Part shown: positions 25,201 through 38,190 of the stretch, one piece after another
How positions within the stretch are numbered: the first letter of the stretch is position 1
How the letters are laid out: each line of letters opens with the position of its first letter
From: Symbiodinium natans
Taxonomy: Eukaryota > Sar > Dinophyceae > Suessiales > Symbiodiniaceae
NCBI GenBank assembly: GCA_905221605.1
Contig: CAJNDS010001213.1
Coordinates: 62,001 to 126,000 of the forward strand
Direction of reading: 5' to 3'
DNA: 64,000 nucleotides
Translations under genes and position numbers: made by a program
The notes under the pieces: generated by a model
Told to the model about the DNA's origin: nothing
The model's input: only the letters and a program-made list of their open reading frames with translations
The model's database searches: none

Positions 25201-25545
25201 TGACAAGCAAAAGCGCTTATTGAGCCCCCCCCAAGCCCAGGAATGCCCAGAATGTAGCATCTCGCGGGGCCTACGGGAGGGCCTAAGGCGGGGACGCAGT
25301 CGTAGAACAAGACGAGGAGAAAGAGAAGGTTCCAGAAGAGGAACTTGAAGCTGGAGGGCCTAGCAAGCAGTAGGGGAGATCTAAGGAGCAAACAGCACAT
25401 TCGGAACGCAGGGCAGTTGCCTTAGGGAAAGCTCTCCTCGAATGCGCGAATCACAAGTGTAGCAAATTTGCTGTTTCCCTGCGCCTGATGACCCAGGAAT
25501 TCGATGGTACGCTGGGAAGCGAAGTTTCACACCGAAGGAGCTGGG
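22300..25545. other. Gene-poor stretch with degenerate telomere-like words
   Basis: TTTAGGCTTTAGAGCTTTTGGG-like sequence at about 22508-22590 is a decayed GGGTTT-type repeat. A weak minus-strand coding-like piece lies at about 22945-23200 (words PATFVIADTPTWKKVTFPSA). A + frame at 25100-25348 has CxxC-like pairs and an Arg-rich tail but no convincing fold. Nothing else is supported. Confidence 0.4.
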
Positions 25546-25550
25546 GCCCC

Positions 25551-25676
25551 TCAGACCTGAATCCATTGCAGCGACTCATCATCGCCAATCATAGCAGCAC
25601 ATCCAGCTGCGTCGTGAGGCTTTAACATCTTCAACAAGTTTTGCTCGGCAACTGCAAGCTGCGCGTGAAGATGCAT
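25551..25676 (-). CDS. Unrecognised exon
   Basis: The minus-strand frame reads HLHAQLAVAEQNLLKMLKPH and continues DAAGCAAMIGDDESLQW. It lies downstream, in transcription, of the exon at 25827-25951 and probably belongs with it. No domain is recognised. Confidence 0.35.
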   Translation of the reverse strand: MHLHAQLAVAEQNLLKMLKPHDAAGCAAMIGDDESLQWIQV

Positions 25677-25826
25677 GGAGCGATGACCATCAAAGGTCCA
25701 GGCCCATGCTGCTGTGCCTGCAGAGTGCGAGATGCTGCGAACCGTCAATTCTTCAACGCCGATGCTGCTCGCGCAGGCCACTTCTTGTCCGGTTGCAAAC
25801 ATTTTCGCCTAATTCTTCGTCAAATC

Positions 25827-25951
25827 CTATTTATGACCAACGGTGCCCACGTGTGCCCACGATGCTTGATGAGCAGATATGCGCAGGCCTTGACGAGCAT
25901 CGACTTCTCCTTGGCCATGTCCCTGATCAAGTCCCCACCCTCGGAAAGATC
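25827..25951 (-). CDS. Unrecognised internal exon
   Basis: The minus-strand exon is bounded by ACCGCAG|GATC upstream and AATAG|GATTTG downstream, an AG acceptor and a GA donor of the kind used elsewhere in this window. It encodes DLIRDMAKEKSMLVKACAYL and then LIKHRGHTWAPLVINR. The exon is 125 bases long. It may be a 3' exon of the gene that is duplicated next door at 26.5-28.5 kb, but that link is inference. Confidence 0.45.
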
Positions 25952-26129
25952 CTGCGGTTAGGACAATCCTGTAGCTAAGCTTCTCTTGGGCACTCAGGCG
26001 ACAACAACAACAACAACCCCTGTGCAGCAACTGCTTTCAGATTCATTTAGCTCCTTCCACACGGGCCAAACGTCGATGAGGGTGTTGCCGGTCTGGCACG
26101 CAATGCACAAGTCAGGCGTTTGGATTGCT

Positions 26130-28861
26130 GGTCAAATTACTTTTCGCATTTGGCCTCTGAGACAAGCTTCGGCTAAAATCAGGCCACGCGCGGAGCCGCT
26201 TTTTTCTGTCTGCGAATCGATATGTGTGCATTCTACATGAAACGGGGTCTGCTTGGGAGTTGTGCCTGGAGGCTTTGGAGTCTAGCTGCCTAGCTTCAGG
26301 GAACTGAATGCATTTTTGACCGAAGAGCTGAGGGTCTAGAACTTCGGGCTCCAGACTCCAGACCCCAAATCCCAAGTCAGACTCGACACTGGCCGCATTC
26401 ATACACTCCCAGGACGTCTCCATCGCTTCCCAGGATGCAGCCAGGTCCAGGCGACGGCGCGCATAGAGCGCTCATAGCGCTGCCACGTCGCCCCTGAGCA
26501 CTCGCAAGGTTTAGGAGTGTAGGCTTCAAGGATGTACAAGGCTTTACGGTCGCTTAGGGGTTGGGGGGGGTCGGTTATCTAGAGCTTGCCGCAAGACATC
26601 CCTCAAGCTTGAACGGTCCGCAGGATACCTCGCACTTCGCACACTTCTCAAGCTGAAACCCAAAAGAGGCAAATGGCCAGCAAATACACGAACTTGCGTT
26701 TATCCCCCCCGCTTTCAAATTCCATGAACTTGCAGGACACCCCGCCTCGTCCACGTCGTCGTCCTCTTCTGCCTCATCATCAGCCTCCGGGTCCTCTTTC
26801 GCAGCCCACCACACATCGCCGAGGCTGTCTGACAAGGCGTGAGAGAATGCTTGGAGGGGATGCTGGCTGAAAAAAGCAAAAGCTTGGGGTGGGAGAGCAG
26901 AGGAAGGCATTTGGCGACCTCCGGAACCCAAAATCTTGTTGGTACCTAGCCGGTGGCACGAAGTCCTTCGGGGGGGGTGGGGGGGGTTTGAATAGGACTT
27001 GGATTCGAGCTTCGGGGAATCCGAAGCACCCGAGACCTACACCCCCTGGTGGATACAAAGGAGGCTGAACCCGTCCGGCTTCGTACAAGTAAGCAAGTGC
27101 ATCTTCTACCATGTCTGCGTGGGAAAATTGAACCTTGCTGGCCTCTGTTGTTACGGGCACAGGCACCAAGATCCAAAAACATTCACGGCTTGGGAAGTCA
27201 AACTTAACCATAGCACAAGCATCCACAAGCCCTACAAGGCCTGCGATCGAGGTCAAGTACGGCGCCAATCTGCGTGGCCCAGCGGGTAATGCAGAGAGCG
27301 GATAAGGAGCTCGCCCTCCCCCCGGGAAGCCTCAGTGTGTGTCCCGGGGTGTGAATTGCGGTTTAGGGAGGGCTTTGGGTTCGGGATTTGGGGGTTCGGA
27401 ATCTCAGGCTAATATGAGGGTGCTTGCGCGGTTCAGGATTCGACCGGTGTTCGGGCATGATCATGGTAAAGCTTGACCCTAAATCCTCACGCTGCAGCCA
27501 GAGCCCCCAACAACGTCGTCAGAGATGCAAAAGAATGGCTCTGGAGGTTTTGGCTTTTATCGTGTTGCAGGGTGCAGGGCTCCGGGAATTCACTTGGAAG
27601 GATGAAGGTCATATCCAGATTGCCGCGGTTCTGCAACCTATACTCTTCTTGCTCTTCAAAAAAATCAAACTCTACTAAGCGTGCATAGACTTGCAATGCC
27701 AGGGGCCACATTGTGGCTTCGCCACCGGATGCCGTAAGTCGAGTGTGGCAGCGGCAACACGTGCCTCTCGGGGAGTAGGACCCAGTGTTCAGGGTTCAGG
27801 TCCGCAGTGAATTCAAGTTCAGCTTGCTTGTCTATCGATCGGTTGGGAGTTGGAGTGAATAAGATTGCAAAAGCTGTGATGGTGCACATAAGGTTGCAGG
27901 GTTCATGGCAGGTCTGAGACTGCTCAGCTACGAGTACTGCCACCGAGACTTGACCCCCCTCAACCCTACATTGAACCTTCCGTCCTCGATCTGGGACTCA
28001 GAAGCTTTGCTGAGCTCCGCGGCAGATGCCGGCCACCCCACTTGTGGCCTCGGAAAAGGGGAAGGTGTCTGCGTCAGGGCACTCTACTGCTGTAGGCGGG
28101 AACATGGCTAGTCACTCCTAAGGAATCCAAGCCGGAACGTGAGACCAGGACCACACTGAACCCACACGAACCCTACACAAGAATGCGGCTCGGCCGCTCA
28201 GTGGCCTTCACGCTGCAAGCAGCAGCAGAGAAGCCCTCCGAGAAGCCCTCCGAGCCATTCGAGCGTGGCCGAATCCGACTCGTTGGGCTGCGCATCGGGC
28301 TTCTCGGTTGAAGCGGCAGCCTTGGGATCAGCAGCACAATCGGCCGTGAGCTCGGCTCGCAGGGCCTGCTCCGACGCCTTCCAACGCTGGCCGGCTTTCT
28401 TGAGCTCGGCCGCTGCTTCGGCCCGACAAAGGCCCTGCTGGTCGCCGAATTCTCCGACGAGGTCGCGAGCCCCACCCTCCAGCAAGGTTGGGTTCAGCTC
28501 CAGAGCGGGCCCTCGACGGCGCATCGAAGCAACGTCGCTTGGAATGACTAATGAATCCGAATCAAACCCCATCGTTTCATACAAATCTTGCATCAGCGGA
28601 CAAGGGATGGATTCATGATGCTTCACGTCGGAGACTGAAGTACACTTCTGCACCTGTGCTACGTGGAGCCCAAAACGAGCTGAGCCAGTGCTCAAGCATC
28701 ATAAGTGGGGAGTGCCAGACATTGACCAAAGGGTTGATTGAGCACACGTTCACATCACTAGGTTGGCGGCGCGAACGTTGATTACATTCCCAACTTTGGT
28801 GGAAACTACAGAGAATACTGCAAAAACTTGTGTCTTCCACTACTCAAATTGCCTTGATGTG
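26130..28861. repeat. Tandem duplication, copy A (about 2.73 kb)
   Basis: The block matches 28965-31792 in the same orientation, with only scattered substitutions and small indels over most of its length. Corresponding positions are about 2.87 kb apart near 26.6 kb and about 2.89 kb apart near 28.3 kb. The left edge diverges around CAAATTACTTTTCGCA and the right edge around CACTACTCAA..GCCTTGATGTGG. Confidence 0.9.
26575..28524 (-). CDS. Unrecognised multi-exon gene, copy A
   Basis: Five minus-strand frames are conserved between the two tandem copies and read in a plausible exon order. 28198-28524 is Ala/Glu-rich and helical (AEAAAELKKAGQRWKASEQA) and ends in CCCLQREGH. 27773-27865 has PTPNRSIDKQAELEFTADLN. 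27577-27657 has YRLQNRGNLDMTFILPSEFP. 26990-27268 has VEDALAYLYEAGRVQPP. 26575-26931 has an acidic run DPEADDEAEEDDDVDEAG followed by Cys residues. I do not recognise the family. Conservation of the frames across copies, despite base changes, is the main support for coding. Exon edges are not fixed, and upstream sequence to about 28695 may also be coding. Confidence 0.45.
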
Positions 28862-28964
28862 GCCACCTGGGACCCCTGAGACCCCCCTCAAAAAACCTTC
28901 CCTAGAGGGCACACTGCATGCTCTGGGCCGGCCCGGCTGCCGAGGCGGCGCGCGCAAGCGGTTA
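28862..28964. other. Spacer between the duplicated units
   Basis: About 100 bases between copies A and B. The end of it, GCCGAGGCGGC..GCG..AGCG..TACAATTA, resembles a sequence at 41648-41680, so a dispersed repeat sits at the duplication junction. Confidence 0.5.
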
Positions 28965-31792
28965 CAATTACTTTCCGCGTTTGGCCTCTCTAGGCTAGTC
29001 AGGCCACGCAAGCTCACTAGACTCTGGAATACGAACCTAATGCAACTACACGGAACTACATACGCTCGGAGCCACTTTCTGTCTGCGAATCGATATGCGT
29101 GCATTCTGCATGAAACGAAGTCCGCTTGGGAGTTGCGCCTGGCGACTTTGGAGTCTAGCTGCCTAGCTTCAAGGATTTAGACGCATTTTTGACCGAAGAG
29201 CTGAGGGTCTAGGACTTCGGGCTCCAGACTCCAGACCCAAATCCCGCGTCAGACTCGACACTGGCATCATTCATACACTCACAGGACGTCTCCATCGCTT
29301 CCCAGGATGCAGCCAGGTCCAGGCGACGGCGCGCATAGAGCGCTCATAGCGCTGCCATGTCGCCCCTGAGCACTGGCAAGGTTTAGGAGTGTAGGCTTCA
29401 AGGATGTACAAGGCTTGTCGGTCGCTTAGGGGTTGGGGGGGGTCGGTTATCTAGAGCTTGCCGCAAGACATCCCTCAAGCTTGAACGGTCCGCAGGATAC
29501 CTCGCACTTCGCACACTTCTCAAGCTGAAACCCAAAAGAGGCAAATGGCCAGCAAATACACGAACTTGCGTTTATCCCCCCCGCTTTCAAATTCCATGAA
29601 CTTGCAGGACACCCCGCCTCGTCCACGTCGTCGTCCTCTTCTGCCTCATCATCAGCCTCCGGGTCCTCTTTCGCAGCCCACCACACATCGCCGAGGCTGT
29701 CTGACAAGGCGTGAGAGAATGCTTGGAGGGGATGCTGGCTGAAAAAAGCAAAAGCTTGGGGTGGGAGAGCAGAGGAAGGCATTTGGCGACCTCCGGAACC
29801 CAAAATCTTGTTGGTACCTAGCCGGTGGCACGAAGTCCTTCGGGGGGGGTGGGGGGGGGTTTGAATAGGACTTGGATTCGAGCTTCGGGGAATCCGAAGC
29901 ACCCGAGACCTACACCCCCTGGTGGATACAAAGGAGGCTGAACCCGTCCGGCTTCGTACAAGTAAGCAAGTGCATCTTCTACCATGTCTGCGTGGGAAAA
30001 TTGAACCTTGCTGGCCTCTGTTGTTACGGGCACAGGCACCAAGATCCAAAAACCTTCACGGCTTGGGAAGTCAAACTTAACCATAGCACAAGCATCCACA
30101 AGCCCTACAAGGCCTGCGATCGAGGTCAAGTACGGTGCCAATCTGCGTGGCCCAGCGGGTAATGCAGAGAGCGGATAAGCAGCTCGCCCTCCCCCCGGGA
30201 AGCCTCAGTGTGTGGCGCGGGGTGCGAATTGTGGTTTAGGGAGGGCTTTGGGTTCGGGATTTGGGGGTTCGGAATCTCAGGCTAAAAGGAGGGTGCTTGT
30301 GCGGTTCAGGATTCGACCGGTGTTCGGGCATGATCATGATGAAGTTTGACCCTAAATCCTCACGCTGCAGCCACAGCCCCCAACAACGTCGCCAGAGATG
30401 CAAAAGAATGGCTCTGGAGGTTTTGGCTTTTTTAGTGTTGCAGGGTTCAGGGCTCCGGGAATTCACTTGGAAGGATGAAGGTCATGTCCAAATTGCCGCG
30501 GTGCTGCAACCTGTAGTCTTCTTGCTCTTCAACAAATTCGAACCCCTGCCACAAACTCTACTAAGCGTGCATAGACTTGCAGTGCCAGGGGCCACATCGT
30601 GGCTTCGCCGCCGGGTGCCGTAAGCCGAGTGTGGCAGCGGCAACACGTGCCTCTCGGGGAGTAGTGAGTAGGACCCAATGTCCAGGGTTCAGGTCCGCAG
30701 TGAATTCAAGTGCAGCTTGCTTGTCTATCGATCGGTTGGGAGTTGGAGTGAATAAGATGCTTTGCAAGAGCTTTGATGGTGCACATAAGGTTGCAGGGTT
30801 CATGGTAGATCTGAGACTGCTCAGCTACGAGTACTGCACCGAGACTTGACCCCCCTCAACCCTACATTGAACCTTCCGTCCTCGATCTGGGACTCAGAAG
30901 CTTTGCTGAGCTCCGCGGCAGATGCCGGCCCCACTTGCGGCCTCGGAAAAGGGGAAGGTGTCTGCGTCAGGGCACTCTACTGCTGTAGGCGGAAACATGG
31001 CTAGTCACTCCTAAGGAATCCAAGCCGGAACGTGAGACCAGGCCCACACTGAACCCACACGAACCCCACACAAGAATGCGGCTCGGCCGCTCAGTGGCCT
31101 TCACGCTGCAAGCAGCAGCAGAGAAGCCCTCCGAACAGCCCTCCGAGCCATTCGAGCGTGGCCGAATCCGACTCGTTGGGCTGCGCATCGGGCTTCTCGG
31201 TTGAAGCAGCAGCCTCGGGATCAGCAGCACAATCGGCCGTGAGCTCGGCTCGCAGGGCCTGCTCCGACGCCTTCCAACGCTGGCCGGCTTTCTTGAGCTC
31301 GGCCGCTGCTTCGGCCCGACAAAGGCCCTGCTGGTCGCCGAATTCTCCGACGAGGTCGCGAGCCCCACCCTCCAGCAAGGTTGGGTTCAGCTCCAGAGCG
31401 GGCCCTCGACGGCGCATCGAAGCAACGTCGCTTGGAATGACTAATTAGTCCGAATCAAACCCCATCGTTTCATACAAATCTTGCATCAGCGGACAAGGGA
31501 TGGATTCATGATGATTCGTGTCGGAGACTGAAGTACACTTCTGCAATCTTCTGCACCTGTGCTACGTGGAGCCCAAAACGAGCTGAGCCAGCGCGCATGC
31601 TCCAGGCTTTTCGCCCTTTGCTCAAGCATCGAAGTGGGGAGTGCCGGACATTGACCAAAGGGTTGATTGAGCACACGTTTACATCACTAGGTTGACGGTG
31701 CGAACGTTGATTACATTCCCAACTTTTGTGGAAACTACCAGAGAATACTGCAAAAACTTGTGTCTTCCACTACTCAACGTGCCTTGATGTGG
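28965..31792. repeat. Tandem duplication, copy B (about 2.83 kb)
   Basis: Direct repeat of 26130-28861. Differences include a longer G run near 29841-29860, an insertion at about 30530-30550 and changes around 31440-31455. Confidence 0.9.
29447..31417 (-). CDS. Unrecognised multi-exon gene, copy B
   Basis: This is the second copy of the gene in 26575-28524, with matching frames at 31091-31417, 30666-30758, 30450-30530, 29863-30141 and 29447-29803. Differences from copy A: an upstream in-frame codon just before the 31417 ATG has become a stop (GACTAATTAG in place of GGATTCATTAG). The exon at 30450-30530 has a new upstream insertion but keeps its reading frame. An extra G in the run near 29.85 kb joins two frames that are separate in copy A. 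The last is probably intronic and harmless. Whether copy B is still functional cannot be told; most coding-like frames remain open. Confidence 0.4.
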
Positions 31793-34700
31793 GATCTCAG
31801 GCTGAAGGTGCTCTGGTCGAACGCCTCCCCATCCTCACAGAGAGCAGCAGCTAGATGTTCAGTGAAAGGCCGTTGAGCTTTAAAAAGACCCCAGCATTTG
31901 TTGCCCACACCATAACTGAGTGCATTCCATCTCTATTTGAACAGAGCGGGCTCACAAGCAAATAGTGCAACTTCCGCCAAGCTCAAAAACCTCTCAACGA
32001 TGCACGGCAGAAATCATCAGATTCTACGACAGAACGCTGGGTGCTGGGAGCCTCGTGGCCACCATGGGATAGCTCCTTGGATGTACAGGCAGTGGGCCCA
32101 CGACCAATACAAGCAGCTGTAACACAGCCAGCGCCATCAGCTGCTTCTCCGACTGAAAGGTTGACATGGTTTTACACACTTAGACGTCATGCAAAGGCGG
32201 GAATTCTGGTGCTTTATCAGGCTTTCACGATTCTCGACACAGGGTGGTGGAACAGTGTTCAAGCTGTTACTTACTAGCTGTCCGTCGAGCCACTGCAGTG
32301 CCAGTCCTCGATAGGCCGGTTCGACCTCGCTCCCAATGAATTTAACTCATTACTGCTCACATCGGGCCTCCAGTTCATTTTGGGAATTTGGGTGCCGTCA
32401 AGACTTCGGAGTTCAGCCTTGTCAGCGTGTGAACAACATGTCCTGCAGTGGACTTTGCACGTGGCTCTTGCATGTCTCGTCATGTCTTTCTCCCTCTGCC
32501 ATGCCCTGGACCATCTGAGGCTCTGAGACGTCTCAATCCAAGGCTCATGCCAATCGTGACTGTGCGTGCAGGGGACCTCTCGATCCACATGCAGTGGAGG
32601 CTGGCATCAACATGTGCCCAAATGCCCCAACTGGGACCGAAGCTTTCTGCCGACTGGCGAACCTCAGCTTAGCTTGCACTTCTCCAATCGGCACGCGCGT
32701 CCTGTCTTGCTGTCGCAGACCGAATTGCCAAGACTCACGCTGCTGCCATCTTTCGGCAACTCGAAGCCCGCAGCATTGACCTCTCACGCAGGGAACGTGG
32801 TTGGTGCCAAGTCTGCTATGTCATGCTATGTCCCAGTACGGTGGAAAAGTGGTGGGCAGTAGTTGAACATAGCGGAACACGGAAAAGCCAAGCAAGAGTT
32901 GTTCCCTTCCTAACAACCCCCTCCCCCGCTCCCGGAGGGGGGACAACAACAACAGGAATGGGCGGGGGGGGGGGGGGAGAGCGGGAGCCAGCAACAACAA
33001 CAGGGTAAGGGGTTGGGGGGGGGGGGGGGAAGGGTGTTGTTCGAACAAGAACTAAAGGGGGTGAACAAAGAACAACCCTCCCCTGCCATACTTATGCAAA
33101 GAGCATGACATGCAGGTCGCAGGCTTTCGGCCTTACACTTCAGCTCGTGCACTGCCATGCGATGGTCAGCGCAAAGCTGCCTCGGCGGTCAGGTCCCTAG
33201 GTTCCCCATGTCTCCCCTCCTGCCAGACGGCCTCAGTTCCTTATTTCAACACTCTCTCTTCAAACGGTTGTGTTAATGACGCTCTGCCCATTGGGCGCCA
33301 GGCTTGTGCAGGTCTGCCAGCAAATGCTGGACTTGCTGTGCCACCTTACGCACAGCTCTTGAAGTCTTTGTGAGACAGACCACGTCTGAATCCACCGAGA
33401 GGCCTTGAACGAACACATGCCTTCCAACTAGCCTGCCTTTGGAAAGACTTGCCTGAGATGGTGGCAGAGCTTAGCCGATCAGCCCAGAGATTGTCGATAC
33501 CGTCCCAAGCCGCGAGATCATGGATGGAGCCTGGCTCAGCCAAACTGCGTCAAGTAGGGCCATGCAGGACCAGGGGAAGGCAGCATGCCTTCTTTGTCCG
33601 GTGGCTCATGATGACCATGATGACCTGGCATGACCTAAGAGGATAGCAATGCGACGGTATGCATGCGAAAGCTGCATCCTCAAAGCTGCTGGGCGCCGTG
33701 CCGCTGCAGGTCGCAAAGAGATCAAGCAAGCTATAGGCGCAAGCGTCTTATGGTCGAAGGCAATAACCTTTAAACTTTGAAAGTTAAGTCGCCGAAGCCC
33801 GTTGACTTTCGAAGTGGTTGAATGGATTTGAACGGCAGCTAAGGGCAAGTGGAGTTGTATTGGCACCACTGATGCTTGATCTACCTCCTTCTCTTCTTCC
33901 ACTACTTAGCATACCTGTTACCCTTTTAAGAAAAGAAACCGCCCCAAGGTGGTCACTCCCCCAAAACGACCGCGAGTTTCATGCGACCCCTTTAGGGCTC
34001 AGATTGCTCCCGGTACTCTGCAACAATCATGGCTTGCCATCAGAAAAACTAGACCTGAGGCTGAAATAGGCAGCGGAAAGAGGTGACCCAAAAAGCAAGA
34101 TGCAGCTTCTAGCTGAAATCATTTAGCTAATCGGGTGGACAAGAACAAGGAGCCGCGGACATCGCACATAGAATGATCCGGCGCCCGATGTGCCCGATTG
34201 ATAATTTCACAAGACCCGAAACCCATGACACGTGCCATCAACAACAGGCTGTGATGTGCTTGCTTTTCAAGCGAAACCCCCCGTTTGCGACGGCTGTGTT
34301 GCCAAAGTCGTTATGGGATGTTGTGGGCTTCCTTTGTGTCGGTGTAGGGTTGTAGGGTTGGGGGCAAGTAGTAGAGTTCATGACACTTTCTCAAACCCTT
34401 GACCTTCAACCCAAGCTTTGGTTGAGTCTTCAGGGTGTCAGGGTCTAGAACCGAAAAAGAAGGTACTGCAAAGTTGAGGCTTGAAGGCTGAGGCAGCAAG
34501 GTGGGATTTTTTAAAGCTGGTTTCCGTTTCGCATCAGTTCTGCCAAAACCTTCCCTCCCCCGCCTTCCCACCCCCCCACCGGAAAAAATTGGGATGCTCT
34601 TTTTTTATCATCAAATTTTGAAGGCAAGCTCGTGACCGTCCTTTAGGGTGGTCCGTGGTGCCCACTTTATGTTTCATTGTTTAAAAAAAGTATGGAGCTT

Positions 34701-35915
34701 ACGATTTCAGATAGTCTAAGGTTTCCTTTCCCAGTCAACCCCCGCACGCCTGTATCTTGGCCTGGTGTAGAAGAACGGTTGGGGCACGGGGTATCGTCCC
34801 GGCCGCCAACTCGCCCAGTCAATTGTACGGGGCCGGATGTTCCGGTTTTCATGTTTCTTTCTCCGCCTTCTCTGCCGTTTGCATGCCGTTACCCAAGTTG
34901 TCTTTCAGACCCCGAACTGCCGGATGGTGCTTTGTCTGAGTAGGCTGTGGGAGCATTGGGCAGATGGGCTTGCCATCACTGTCGGCGATGGCATAATTGA
35001 CGTGGCGGAAGACGGCGGCTGATGCATCGAGGGCACGCTTTTGTCAAAGCTGCTGCCGCTATCTGCGCAGCTGCCTCTCAGTATGGCATACCTCAACTCG
35101 ACAAGAAACTCACAGAGGCAGAAGTAGGCCTGTGAAAGGTCGTTGGAAAGCTCATACAGCATGCAAAGCTCCTATGCCCACAAATGCACACATCACCGCT
35201 TCAAAATTTCAACTGGAGTTTGCTGCTTGCAGATTCGGGCTTAGGATGGCTTAGGACTTCCAGCTGCAGCCCAGGAACCTTTCTTTCCCATTCCACCTGC
35301 CAGAACGAGCCCCCAATCATCAGGCTGCCTAAGCTTTGAAACCCATAATCAATAACGTGCCACAAGGCAATTGTGCCGAGTGCCTTGGGCTAGCCTCTGC
35401 ACATCTGAACTGTGGCAGTTCACTTGGGCAAAAACACATGCTTGTGTCACATGCCTCCCTCACCCTCTCACACATGACTTGAGTCACCTGCCTCTCCCAA
35501 CCCCCTCGCTCATTCCGAAACCAGCGCAAAGGAAGGGCAAGAGAATCTGTCACAGCAGACCGCATCGAAAGCACGCCAGGATGGCCCTTGCCTTTGCCCC
35601 CTCAAGACACGGGAGGCTGTCAAGGCTTATCGAAGTGACATGAGACTTGGTTCTCTCCGAGTTTTTGCGGGACTCTCAAAACACTCACACATGACGTCTC
35701 TGTCATGAGCTGCACAGCTCTAGACTCTGGGTCACGCTCTGTCTGCTGACTATCGCGGCACCCACAACTCAGGCTCCCGACATCCTCCCTTCATGCCCTA
35801 GGCGAAAGCTATAGTTTGCACGATATCATATAGGGCATATAGGGCTACTGTTGCCGTGAATTGCAAGACTTCCCCAAAGAATGGCTGTGCCTTCTAGCGT
35901 CATCCTGCGCTTGCC
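31793..35915. other. Gene-poor stretch with G runs
   Basis: No assignable gene. Poly-G tracts interleaved with ACAACAACA lie at 32935-33035. A GTAGGGTTGTAGGGTTGGGG telomere-like patch lies at about 34344-34366. Short open frames show no family motif. Confidence 0.4.
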
Positions 35916-36016
35916 AAGATCTCTGGGGAGCCGGCCATCATCTCCATCATGCCCCAGTCCATACCCCAATCGCCCCAGCCGCCCATCATCCAGTCGCCCA
36001 TCATGCCCATGCCCAT
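35916..36016 (-). CDS. Met/Gly/Trp-rich exon
   Basis: After a TGCTAAG acceptor the minus strand reads MGMGMMGDWMMGGWGDWGMD and then WGMMEMMAGSPE. The underlying DNA is a degenerate CCCATCATG repeat on the + strand, so it may be only a simple repeat. A Met/Gly/Trp-rich low-complexity linker, as found in some RNA-binding proteins, is the coding alternative. No flanking domain was identified. Confidence 0.3.
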
Positions 36017-36019
36017 CTT

Positions 36020-38190
36020 AGCAGGCGAGCAGCTAGAAAAGCATGGAAGAGGCAAGCACATGGATTGCACATGGTGCTGGTTTCTGAGCTTGTGACCATT
36101 CCCTTCCCGCCCTTGCCAGCTCCTTTTCCCCTGACGACGCGGGTCTGGAAGCTTCACAACTATAGCTAAACCGTGCTATACTCAGGTTCTACGAGTACTT
36201 CACGGTCTTGCGTAACACGGTGCATCAGAACCACTGACATGTCGAGACTCGCATTCCACGCATTCCACCTCGCTCATGGTCGCTGGTCTCACTCTGCATG
36301 CTGAGGGCTGAGGGCTGTGCTTGGTAGGATTCGGCGGGTCTGGTCTAAACCTTGACGGTTTTTGCACTGGTGGATTCGTCAACATGCGCTGAGCACCAGG
36401 ACTACATTGAGCACGAAGAATGTTTTTTCTTGGAGCCCTTTATGATCGGATTTGACACAGGGACACACGGCATGGCTCCGCAAGGTGGAACTAGAGAGAG
36501 AAAGTGCAAACGACAGTCAACATCAAACAGCACAGGCATTCTGGGGTAACGGTAACTCACTGCTTACCTGGTGGCTTACCTGGTGAATTTGCTTCAATGG
36601 GACCTTCTGGGATTCTTAGTCCATGGCATCTGCAAACGCAAGCGTCGTATCAATATGCATCAATCTTGACAGTGTATCATTATATCATACTATATCCACT
36701 GTTCTCAGTGACGTCATCGGCCCTGAGCAAGCGGCTTCATCAGGACCGACCGCTGTAACTCCAAGGCCTTAGAACTGATATCGAGGAGTTGCACAAACCG
36801 TGGCTGAGGACTGCTGGTGTGCAGCTCCAGTGCAGGTGAGCAAGTTGCAAGGCTTTCATACCTGAGGGTCCCACAACACGCGGGTACTTGCCTGGTGCTA
36901 CTGGGTGCCTGTGCAGCGCTGAGGTCTCCATGCAAGCACCGTGCGAAAGCTGAAATGCAAAAAGCAGAGCGAGAACCGTGACTTGCTCTCAGCAATCCTG
37001 AAGAACTGAGGCTGACTCGGGTCATGTTGGGTCACAGTGGCCGTGTAAGCACGCCATCAGAGCGATTATGGTGGTAAGTATTGAACATGTTCACCGTGCG
37101 GACTTTCCCGAGACCATGGGCTGGGACACCGCGTGCTACCGAGTGAGTAGCAGTTTCATGGACTCAAGTTCAGTGTCTCACGAAGGCCGCAGCGGTGAAA
37201 CAGATTACCGAGTCTCAAAAGGAGTATGGAAGCAGGGCGACGCCCCAACAAGACTTAGTCATGATTGTGCTCCCTCACCTTGAAGCGTGTGCGTAGCCAA
37301 CATTGCAGCGACTCGTGCACAAGAGCGCAGCGAATAGGTATCGCCACTCAGCTGCAGCCAAGAAGCCCGAGGGGCACGGCGAAGTTCATAGCCCGCGGAT
37401 AGGGCGGTGGCTGCTTGAGCTCGTTCTCCTGCAAGGCCCGTGGCGTCTTCAGCAGTGGTAACTCTGATAGGTCACTCTAATCCCACATCCTGCGATCACA
37501 GGCTTCATCTTAATCATGACTGGCCCAGGCCGCAAGGCACCGCATCATGCACCAGATCATGCACTGGATCATGCAGCGCATCATGCGGGGCGTCTAACAC
37601 GACATACAACATCATTGTAACATCATTTTTTCAAATCGTTCAGCTGACATGCCATTTTGTGTTTAGGGTCATATATATATATATATGGGTAAGGTGCAAA
37701 CTAGAATTCAATAGGCATGTGAGAACTGCGCGCACGCCTATGGGGGGACCTGTATACAGTATTTGTCCTGCAGCCACTCTCACGCTACTTTGGAATCGTA
37801 CGCAACTGGGCCGTGTTTAAACTCCGGCGAGGCAGGGTGCACGACCGCGTGATGCTTTAAATGCTGGTGGGTAATTGTTGGTAATTACGTTGCACATTGA
37901 GCATGATTTGCACTTCTCATAATGGCTCCATATTGAATAAGAACACTGACATTGGGGCTGGCCGAGGTCCTCCCGCAGCTGCCTAAAGTAGCCTCGGCCC
38001 GTGCTGAGCTCAAAACAGACTCGAGGACCTGGTGGCTACAAAGAGGTGAGGTCTCAGCCATCGCGAAGGAGTTCCAGCCATCCTTAGCATCATGAGTGAT
38101 GCAAAACATCTGTTCGATGTAAGCATCCTGATGTGACAATTCGATTCAAGCCCTCGGCCCTCACCATCATCGTCCTTGGGCACAGCCGAC
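36020..38190. other. No assignable gene
   Basis: An ATCATGCA-type imperfect repeat lies at about 37543-37590 and a (TA) tract at 37671-37687. Open frames are short and without motifs. Confidence 0.4.

Noticed and set aside
30525-30545. TTCGAACCCC resembling a tRNA T-arm in copy B
   Set aside because: No matching acceptor or anticodon arms around it, and copy A lacks it.
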